Positions 57,464 through 64,000 of a stretch of 64,000 nucleotides of DNA are shown here, in pieces. How positions within the stretch are numbered: the first letter of the stretch is position 1; every line of letters starts with the position of its first letter. A model generated the notes under the pieces. The model did not search any database. It was not told where the DNA came from and saw nothing but the letters and a program-made list of their open reading frames with translations. The position numbers and the translations under genes were made by a program. Source of the stretch: Caldilineaceae bacterium (lineage in GTDB: Bacteria; Chloroflexota; Anaerolineae; Caldilineales; Caldilineaceae); the NCBI GenBank assembly GCA_019637645.1, contig JAHBVH010000010.1, forward strand, positions 71,511-135,510. Direction: 5' to 3'.

Positions 57464-59023
57464 TCACGCTGCCCAGAGCTGTTCAAAATAGGGTTGGTTT
57501 TCGGCCCAACCGGTAAAGCGTTGATAGATCTGGGCTTCGGCAAAGAGATCGGTGTAGAGGTCGAGTGGCGTTTCGTGGCCCTGTTTGATCGCCATGAGCC
57601 GATGGGCAAAGGTCACCAAGAGGGGTTCGGCTTGGGTTGGATCGACATCAACAATGTAGCCCCTAGCGTCGCTGATAAAGTAGCCACCCCGCCAGAGGTA
57701 GGTGAGGAAGATCGTGTCACCAATATAGTAATCTTCAAATTGGGCATCGCCCTGCTGTAAGAGGTAGTGATGATAGCGATGGAGCAGGAGCGCCGAGGCG
57801 ACCTCACTGAGCAGGCTATCAGCCAGTGCATGGTGAATGGTCGGCGTTTGTAGAATGCTGTAGAGGCCCAGAATGGTTGACTTTAATTCTTCCAACCAAC
57901 TTACCTCGGGAAAGGTGACCCATGGATGGGTCTCTTCGTGGGCCACGGTGGTGAGGGCATTGGCGCGGAGGATGGTCGCTTCTACCGCTTCTGCCTGCGC
58001 CCACGGGGTGGCGAAAGCCATGCGTAGGGAAGGCACCACTTCCCGCTTGATCTTCTCTTCCACTTGGTTGGCAAAGATAATATTGCGATAGCCAAGCTCG
58101 CTGCGAATCTGCGCTTGATTGGGGTAGTTTTTGGCCGACTTGGGCGGATTCGCCCCATGGCCCGCCGTGATCAGCGCGCGTCGGAATTCGGTCTTCACTT
58201 CATCGGCAGGCAGCGTGTCGCTCAGATCGCGATATAACCGCCGATTGGTGGCGCGAATGCCGGTAATCTCGCTGGGGGTCAAGAGATTATCCACCAGTCC
58301 CAAGACCCGAAATTCAAAGAAGAAGCGCCAGGGGCCAAGGCCCGTCTGCTCGGCCACCGTCCGCGCCCAGGTGGTGACCTGCGGTTGATTCATCACCCAA
58401 CGTTTGAGCGGATCAGAATAACTTTCGGTAAACTCACACATGAGCAAAAACGGCACATCGGTCGGGATTGATACCCACGCCTGATCGACCTGTTCCATCA
58501 GGGCCAAGTCTGATAGGCGGGCTGGATCATAGTGGTAGGCCCGTTGGAGCGCTTGCAGATAAGGCTGTTGTTGGCGTATCGACGGCGCGGCACAGGCCAA
58601 TGCCTGGGCCAACCCCGCGTTGACCCGTGCCAAGGCGGCTTGATAGGCATGGGAATAGGGCGTTACCTGAAGGTCATTGTTGATACAGGCATAGGGCGTG
58701 GCCGCCACAGGATGGTGTTCACAAAAGGCCACAAGCTGATCGCCCGCCTGTTGGTCGATCCAGGCCATGGGCCAGAGCTTGCCTGCCTTACTATCGGCTA
58801 TTTGCTGTTGGTGAAGCGCCCCGCCCGCCAGCGCCAAGGTGGCAAAGGCCGCAAAAAGCGCGCGTTCTGCGGGCGAACTCGCCGCGATCAGCTGACCAAA
58901 CGCATGACAAACCCATACATTGAGGGCTGGATCATAGGCCCCACCGCGGGGAAAGAGGGCTCCCGGCGCTTGGGGAATCTGTAACAGTTGTTGAAGGGCT
59001 GCTGCGTTCATGGGTCCGTTCAT
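57464..59023 (-). CDS. uncharacterised HExxH-containing protein (M49-like)
   Basis: A 519-residue protein of unrecognised family. The frame continues to 59047 but only with a TTG; ATG 59023 is used, though the ribosome site is weak. Residues His362-Glu363-His366 form VAHEETHPWV, an HExxH zinc-metallopeptidase signature. Glu378/Glu379 in WLEELKSTILGLYS is placed where M49 and related gluzincins have EExRAE. The rest is helical with many Trp and Tyr (e.g. DAWVSIPTDVP-like, YHYDPARLSDLALM) and has no signal peptide. A cytoplasmic peptidase role is plausible but unproven. It is separated by 255 bp from the PhoX-like gene. Confidence 0.65.
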   Translation of the reverse strand: MNGPMNAAALQQLLQIPQAPGALFPRGGAYDPALNVWVCHAFGQLIAASSPAERALFAAFATLALAGGALHQQQIADSKAGKLWPMAWIDQQAGDQLVAFCEHHPVAATPYACINNDLQVTPYSHAYQAALARVNAGLAQALACAAPSIRQQQPYLQALQRAYHYDPARLSDLALMEQVDQAWVSIPTDVPFLLMCEFTESYSDPLKRWVMNQPQVTTWARTVAEQTGLGPWRFFFEFRVLGLVDNLLTPSEITGIRATNRRLYRDLSDTLPADEVKTEFRRALITAGHGANPPKSAKNYPNQAQIRSELGYRNIIFANQVEEKIKREVVPSLRMAFATPWAQAEAVEATILRANALTTVAHEETHPWVTFPEVSWLEELKSTILGLYSILQTPTIHHALADSLLSEVASALLLHRYHHYLLQQGDAQFEDYYIGDTIFLTYLWRGGYFISDARGYIVDVDPTQAEPLLVTFAHRLMAIKQGHETPLDLYTDLFAEAQIYQRFTGWAENQPYFEQLWAA

Positions 59024-59125
59024 CCGTGTCCAAACATTTTCTTCCAAACGACCGACGCCCAGGTGTACCTACTCCCTGAGCGTCGGCAAAGCTATCATCA
59101 ATTGAACCAGATCCATCACCGCGGA

Positions 59126-60634
59126 TCAGGGTAGATTGGTTTCACCCATCAGCCAGCGATCGGCTTCACGCGCCGCGCCGCGCCCTTCGTTGATCGCCCA
59201 GACCACCAAGCTCTGACCACGGCGGCAGTCGCCCGCGGCAAAAACGCCTTCGACGCTGGTGTGGAATTTACCATAGTCCGCTTTGACATTCGAGCGTGGA
59301 TCGCGTTCCAGCCCAAGCTGTTCGGTGACACTATCTTCGGGGCCTAAAAAGCCCATAGCGAGCAGAACCAACTGGGCCGGCCAAATGCGCTCACTTCCCG
59401 GCACTTCAACGGGGGCAAAGCGACCGTTGGCATCCTTCTTCCACTCAATATCGACGGTATGCAGCTCTTTGACATTGCCCTGTTCGTCGCCCACAAAGCG
59501 TTTGGTGTTGATCAAATAGGTGCGGGGATCGTCACCAAAGCGCGCTTTGGCTTCGGCTTGGCCGTAGTCCAAGCGGTAGATTTTGGGCCATTCGGGCCAG
59601 GGGTTGTCCGCGGCGCGCTCATCGGGTGGCTTGGGCAGAATTTCAAATTGGGCCAAGGAGGTACAGCCATGGCGCAGCGAAGTCCCCACACAGTCGGTGC
59701 CGGTATCACCCCCCCCGATGACGATAACATCTTTGCCCAGCGCCGAAATAGCTGGACCCGCCGGGCCATGTTCGGCATGCCCATTCCGGCGATTGTCCAG
59801 GATGCCTTGGGTGTTGGTGCGCAAGAAATCCATAGCCAAGTGAATGCCCTTGAGGTTGCGTCCCTCAATGGGCAAGTCACGCGCTTTGGTCGCACCGCCA
59901 CAGTAGACAATGGCGTCGAACTCGGTCTGCAACTCTTGGGCCGACTTGGTCTTGCCGATCTCACAGTTGGTGATGAAGGTGATTCCCTCTTGAGCCATGA
60001 GATCGACCCGGCGTTGGACGACATGGTTCTTGTCGAGCTTCATGTTGGGAATGCCATACATGAGCAGCCCCCCAATGCGATCAGCCCGTTCAAAGACCGT
60101 GACCCAATGCCCCGCCTTGTTGAGTTGATCGGCGCAGGCCAAGCCCGAGGGGCCAGAGCCAATGACCGCCACCTTCTTGCCGGTGCGCCGTTGGGGTGGG
60201 GTTGGCACCACCCAGCCTTCTTCAAAGCCCTTGTCAATAATGGCGCATTCAATACTTTTGATCGTGACCGCGGGCTCAATGATGCCCAAGGTACAAGAGC
60301 CTTCACACGGGGCCGGACAGACGCGCCCGGTAAACTCGGGGAAATTGTTGGTCTTGTGCAAGCGATCCAACGCTTCGCGCCAGAGGCCACGATAGACCAG
60401 ATCATTCCATTCAGGAATTAAATTGTTGATCGGGCAGCCCGAGGCCATGCCGCTGATCAATTGGCCTGTATGACAAAAGGGAATCCCGCAATCCATACAG
60501 CGGGCCCCTTGTTGTTGCAAGGTGCGATCCGAAAGATGTAGGTGAAACTCTTCCCAGTCGTTGACCCGTTCGCGCGGATCCCGTTCCGCCGCCACCTGAC
60601 GGTCAAACTCCATAAACCCTGTTGGTTTACCCAT
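59126..60634 (-). CDS. gltD: glutamate synthase small (beta) subunit
   Basis: A 502-residue NADPH- and FAD-dependent subunit that passes electrons to the large subunit for glutamate formation. The N-terminus has [10 protein letters not shown], then GCPINN and [12 protein letters not shown], the Cys clusters of two [4Fe-4S] centres. The FAD loop is [17 protein letters not shown] and the NADPH loop [33 protein letters not shown] is the second FAD motif. GGGGAGGAATGGC lies before the ATG. The gene follows gltB (84-bp spacer with a hairpin GATGCAAAG/CTTTGCGTC) in the same direction. It is normal in length and motif order. Confidence 0.97.
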   Translation of the reverse strand: MGKPTGFMEFDRQVAAERDPRERVNDWEEFHLHLSDRTLQQQGARCMDCGIPFCHTGQLISGMASGCPINNLIPEWNDLVYRGLWREALDRLHKTNNFPEFTGRVCPAPCEGSCTLGIIEPAVTIKSIECAIIDKGFEEGWVVPTPPQRRTGKKVAVIGSGPSGLACADQLNKAGHWVTVFERADRIGGLLMYGIPNMKLDKNHVVQRRVDLMAQEGITFITNCEIGKTKSAQELQTEFDAIVYCGGATKARDLPIEGRNLKGIHLAMDFLRTNTQGILDNRRNGHAEHGPAGPAISALGKDVIVIGGGDTGTDCVGTSLRHGCTSLAQFEILPKPPDERAADNPWPEWPKIYRLDYGQAEAKARFGDDPRTYLINTKRFVGDEQGNVKELHTVDIEWKKDANGRFAPVEVPGSERIWPAQLVLLAMGFLGPEDSVTEQLGLERDPRSNVKADYGKFHTSVEGVFAAGDCRRGQSLVVWAINEGRGAAREADRWLMGETNLP

Positions 60635-60717
60635 GCCATTCCTCCCCTAGAATCACCACAGAGATGCAAAGCCACTGACGAACTTCGGCATCTTTGCGTC
60701 TCCGTCTATTAGTTAAC

Positions 60718-63700
60718 TTAGTTGCCACCTACGCGTGAGGCATCGTTTTTGTTCATCTCAAAGGCCGCCATAATGGCCTCATCACCACTAAGCCCTTGGG
60801 CAGTTACCTGGTCGAAGGCTTCTAAGACCCGCTTGTAGTCGCGCGGCATCACTTTGACAATCTTCGGCAGCAATTCATCCCAGCGTAGCAGCACACGCCA
60901 GCCTAGATCACTGTTGGTATAGTCGGCATGGCGTTGGATCAAAGCTTTGACTTCGGCGATCTCGGTCGCATTTTCCAGCTTTTCCAAATCGGCCATTTCA
61001 CGGTTGACCAAGCTGGCAAAGTTCCCATGCCAGTCGACGACATAGGCAATCCCCCCGGACATCCCGGCGGCAAAGTTCCGCCCGGTTTGGCCGAGGACCA
61101 CGACTCGACCACCTGTCATGTATTCACAGGCATGATCGCCCACTCCTTCGACCACGGCGCTGACCCCACTGTTGCGCACGGCAAAGCGTTCCCCGGCCAT
61201 CCCGCGGATGTAGGCTTCGCCCGCCGTCGCGCCATAGAGCGCGACATTGCCGATGATCACATTTTCTTCGGCGCGGAAGGTAGAGCCTTCGCCTGGGTAG
61301 CAGATGATTTTGGCGCCCGAGAGCCCTTTCCCAAAGTAGTCGTTGCCGTCTCCTTCCAGCTCCAAGGTCATCCCTTTGGGGGCAAAGGCGGCAAAACTCT
61401 GGCCGGCAGAGCCTTTGAAGTGTAGATGGATCGTATCTTCGGGTAGCCCTTCCGCCCCATAGCGGCGGGTTACTTCGCTGCCGACCATCGTCCCGACAAC
61501 GCGGTTGGTATTGCCAATGGGCAAGATGGCTTTGACCGGCTCGGCGCGCTCCAAGGCTGGTTGGCACAGTTCCAGCAAGGTGGTGCGATCAAGCGCTTGA
61601 TCCAGCCCATGGTCCTGTGCGATCTGGCAATAGCGACCTACCTCTTCCCCAACCGGTGGTTCCCACAAGAGGGGGGAGAGATCGATGCCTTTGGCTTTCC
61701 AGTGTTGAATGGCATGGCGTGGTTCTAATTTGTCCACCCGCCCGACCATTTCGTTGATGCTGCGGAAGCCCAAGCGTGCCATATATTCGCGCAATTCTTG
61801 CGCAATAAAGTACATGAAGTGAATGGCATATTCGGGTTTGCCGGTAAATTTGGCGCGGAGGTCAGGGTTTTGGGTCGCCACCCCAACCGGGCAGGTATCC
61901 AGATGGCAGACCCGCATCATGATACAGCCCAGGGTGACCAATGGCCCGGTGGCAAAGCCAAATTCTTCGGCACCGAGCAGCGCGGCAATGGCGACATCGC
62001 GGCCCGTCTTGAGCTGCCCATCGGTCTCCAAGGCGACCCGGCTACGTAGATTGTTGAGGACGAGGGTTTGGTGTGTTTCGGCAATGCCCAATTCCCAAGG
62101 CAGCCCGGCATGTTTGATGCTCGTTTGCGGTGCGGCACCGGTACCCCCGTCATGGCCGCTGATCAAGATGACATCGGCATGGCCTTTGGCAACGCCCGCG
62201 GCAATGGTGCCAACGCCCACTTCGGAAACTAATTTCACACTAATCCGGGCATAGTGATTGGCATTTTTGAGATCGTGGATCAACTCGGCCAGATCTTCAA
62301 TCGAGTAAATGTCGTGGTGGGGCGGCGGTGAAATCAGCCCTACTCCTGGCGTGGAATGGCGTGTCTTGGCAATCCACGGGTAGACCTTTGCGCCGGGTAA
62401 TTGACCCCCTTCCCCGGGCTTGGCCCCTTGGGCCATCTTGATCTGTAACTCGCGAGCGTTGACCAGATAGTGGCTTGTGACCCCAAAGCGGCCTGATGCG
62501 ACCTGTTTGATGGCGCTGCTGCGCGAATCGCCATTGGGGTCAGGGATATAGCGGGCTGGATCTTCACCACCCTCGCCGGTATTGCTGCGCCCGCCAATGC
62601 GGTTCATGGCAATCGCCAAGGTTTCGTGGGCCTCTTTGCTGATCGAGCCATAGGACATCGCGCCGGTTTTGAAGCGCTTGACGATGGACTCGACCGATTC
62701 GACCTCTTCGATGGGAATGGGGTTTTCGGCAAATTTGAAATCGAGCAAGGCGCGGAGGGTACAGAACTCTTTTTCCTGGGCATTGATCAACGCCGAATAC
62801 TCTTTGAAGGCCGCGTAGTTATTGGTGCGCGTCGCCAACTGTAAGGTGTGAATCGTGCGTGGGTTGAAGAGATGCCGTTCTCCCTCGGCGCGCCATTGGT
62901 AGTAGCCGCCAGGCACCAAGACTTCGATCCCCTTGCCGCGCGCGGGAAAGGCCCGCTGGTGGCGAATTTTGATTTCGGTGTAGATCTGTTCTAGCCCAAC
63001 CCCTTGAATCCGAGTGGGTGTCCAGGTGAAATATTTGTCCACCAACGCCTGGCTCAGGCCCAGCGCCTCGAAGATCTGCGCGCCACAGTAGCTCTGGAGG
63101 GTGGAAATACCCATCTTCGAGAGCACTTTGACCACGCCCTTGAGGCTACCTTTAATAAACTGATACTTGGCCTTTTCGTAGCTAGTATCGGTGAGCAACC
63201 CTTGGTCGATCATATCCTGGATGGTCTCGTAGGCCATATACGGATTGATCGCGGTTGCCCCATAGCCGATAAGCACCGAGAAATGATGCACTTCGCGCGG
63301 TTCACCCGATTCGACCACTAGCGCGACTTTGGTGCGGGTTTTGGCGCGGATCAAATGGTGGTGGAGGCCAGCGGTTGCCAACAGGGCCGGAATCGGGGCC
63401 AATTCTGCCGTAACACCCCGGTCGGACAGAATCACGATGTTGACGCCTTCGTTGATGGCCCTATCGGCGGCGGCAAAGAGTTGCTCCAACGCGCCTTCAA
63501 GCCCCGCCGTCCCTTCCTGAATCGGGAAAAGAATGGGCAGGGTTGCCACTTTGAAGCCCTGACGATCAAGGTGGCGGATCTTCGCCAAATCCTCGTTGGA
63601 AAGGATCGGGTTCTTCAGCTTGATCTGGTGGCAGTTTTCCGGCTTGGCTTCCAAAATATTTTGCTCGGTCCCCATCATCACTTCGGTGGCAGTGACGAGC

Positions 63701-64000
63701 TCTTCGCGGATGGCATCCAGGGGGGGATTTGTCACTTGGGCAAAGATCTGGCGGAAATAGCTGTAGAGCAGTTGGGATTGGTCAGAAAGGACGGCGACTG
63801 GCGCATCATCGCCCATGGCCCCGAGCGCTTCGATCCCGTTCTTGGCCATCGGTCCCATTAAGACCCGCAACGTTTCAAAGGTGTAGCCAAAGACATGTTG
63901 GCGTTGGAGCACGTTGCTGTGAGAATCCGGCGCCGCGGCGGCCGCGGCGGCGGGCAATTTGTCAATGCTGACCAGATATTGATCAAGCCACTCGCGGTAG
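60718..64000 (-). CDS. gltB: glutamate synthase large (alpha) subunit, 5'-truncated by window
   Basis: The C-terminal ~1094 residues of the ~1500-residue glutamate synthase alpha subunit. The reading frame stays open to base 64000, so the N-terminal glutaminase part lies outside. An internal Met at 63957 is not the start: the upstream residues [16 protein letters not shown] belong to the protein. The central domain has [20 protein letters not shown] and the FMN/synthase domain [33 protein letters not shown] and [15 protein letters not shown], which carries [3Fe-4S] Cys residues. The C-terminal beta-helix follows from GGVRVV-like [20 protein letters not shown]. The product makes glutamate from glutamine and 2-oxoglutarate with GltD. 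Confidence 0.96.
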   Translation of the reverse strand, partial: YREWLDQYLVSIDKLPAAAAAAAPDSHSNVLQRQHVFGYTFETLRVLMGPMAKNGIEALGAMGDDAPVAVLSDQSQLLYSYFRQIFAQVTNPPLDAIREELVTATEVMMGTEQNILEAKPENCHQIKLKNPILSNEDLAKIRHLDRQGFKVATLPILFPIQEGTAGLEGALEQLFAAADRAINEGVNIVILSDRGVTAELAPIPALLATAGLHHHLIRAKTRTKVALVVESGEPREVHHFSVLIGYGATAINPYMAYETIQDMIDQGLLTDTSYEKAKYQFIKGSLKGVVKVLSKMGISTLQSYCGAQIFEALGLSQALVDKYFTWTPTRIQGVGLEQIYTEIKIRHQRAFPARGKGIEVLVPGGYYQWRAEGERHLFNPRTIHTLQLATRTNNYAAFKEYSALINAQEKEFCTLRALLDFKFAENPIPIEEVESVESIVKRFKTGAMSYGSISKEAHETLAIAMNRIGGRSNTGEGGEDPARYIPDPNGDSRSSAIKQVASGRFGVTSHYLVNARELQIKMAQGAKPGEGGQLPGAKVYPWIAKTRHSTPGVGLISPPPHHDIYSIEDLAELIHDLKNANHYARISVKLVSEVGVGTIAAGVAKGHADVILISGHDGGTGAAPQTSIKHAGLPWELGIAETHQTLVLNNLRSRVALETDGQLKTGRDVAIAALLGAEEFGFATGPLVTLGCIMMRVCHLDTCPVGVATQNPDLRAKFTGKPEYAIHFMYFIAQELREYMARLGFRSINEMVGRVDKLEPRHAIQHWKAKGIDLSPLLWEPPVGEEVGRYCQIAQDHGLDQALDRTTLLELCQPALERAEPVKAILPIGNTNRVVGTMVGSEVTRRYGAEGLPEDTIHLHFKGSAGQSFAAFAPKGMTLELEGDGNDYFGKGLSGAKIICYPGEGSTFRAEENVIIGNVALYGATAGEAYIRGMAGERFAVRNSGVSAVVEGVGDHACEYMTGGRVVVLGQTGRNFAAGMSGGIAYVVDWHGNFASLVNREMADLEKLENATEIAEVKALIQRHADYTNSDLGWRVLLRWDELLPKIVKVMPRDYKRVLEAFDQVTAQGLSGDEAIMAAFEMNKNDASRVGGN

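Noticed and set aside
63957..63959. An internal ATG as the start of gltB
   Set aside because: The frame continues to the window edge with conserved GltB residues upstream. The protein is about 400 residues shorter than expected if it started here.

Overview
This 64 kb window is bacterial chromosome of roughly 56-58 % GC with dense, mostly short operons and no rRNA or tRNA gene that I could recognise. The gene set suggests a member of the Chloroflexota. The reasons are two long XRE/NB-ARC/TPR (STAND) regulators, secreted proteins carrying a YLPLV motif beside Pro/Thr linkers or at the extreme C-terminus, a monogalactosyldiacylglycerol-synthase-like glycosyltransferase, two S41 proteases of an unusual type, and a LysM/L,D-transpeptidase cell-wall protein. 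This is inference from gene content and style; there is no marker gene in the window that would settle it.

Layout. 1-6.7 kb (+): a sugar or carbon catabolism cluster with two Gfo/Idh/MocA oxidoreductases, a VOC protein, a glycosyltransferase, an alpha/beta hydrolase, a P-loop-like protein, an FAH-family hydrolase and two unknowns, closed by a strong bidirectional terminator. 6.8-15.2 kb: two secreted proteins on the minus strand (a 14-repeat beta-propeller-like protein and a duplicated-domain protein) around a hybrid histidine kinase and a mug DNA glycosylase. 15.5-19.6 kb: STAND regulator 1 and small proteins. 20-25.5 kb: an SDR, rsmA, a HAD phosphatase, a GCS2 ligase, and a small-protein/PhyH-dioxygenase pair. 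25.5-28.9 kb: EamA transporter, D-amino-acid oxidase and AIR-synthase-like protein, bracketed by two copies of a 130-bp MITE-like element. 28.9-35.5 kb: LysM/LDT protein, obgE-nadD, S41 protease 1, and an orphan OmpR-type response regulator behind about 700 bp of AT-rich leader. 35.7-43.7 kb (all minus): an envelope and exopolysaccharide cluster (MGDG-synthase-like, polyprenyl glycosylphosphotransferase, two GT4 enzymes, ABC ATPase, APH-like kinase, GNAT). 43.8-46.1 kb: a divergent TetR/cytochrome P450 pair. 46.1-55 kb: a 14-bp tandem repeat, a lipoprotein, a CYTH/CHAD protein, STAND regulator 2, S41 protease 2 and an MFS exporter. 55-64 kb: an orphan integrase-like N-terminal domain between palindromes, a Tat-exported PhoX-like protein, an HExxH-containing unknown, and gltD-gltB (gltB runs off the window).

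Regulatory themes read directly from the DNA. (i) Several genes (STAND 1 and 2, HAD, obgE, one GT4) have an extended or consensus -10 box only 6-8 bp before the start codon and no Shine-Dalgarno, so they look leaderless. (ii) The two YLPLV secreted-protein genes share a promoter architecture: a -35/-10 pair preceded by three TTGTAA-like boxes on an exact 12-bp period. (iii) Palindromes of the form GACCTGACAGGTTT-n-AAACCTGTCAGGTC are scattered between genes as a REP-like family. (iv) The tetR/P450 promoters are back-to-back with overlapping -35 boxes and three copies of TGTCTATTAA.

The points most worth follow-up are the 12-bp-phased promoter family next to a STAND regulator, the Lys-to-Thr change in both S41 proteases, the HExxH protein of unknown family, the orphan integrase-type domain between palindromes, and the small-protein/PhyH operon with an operator-like palindrome on its promoter.
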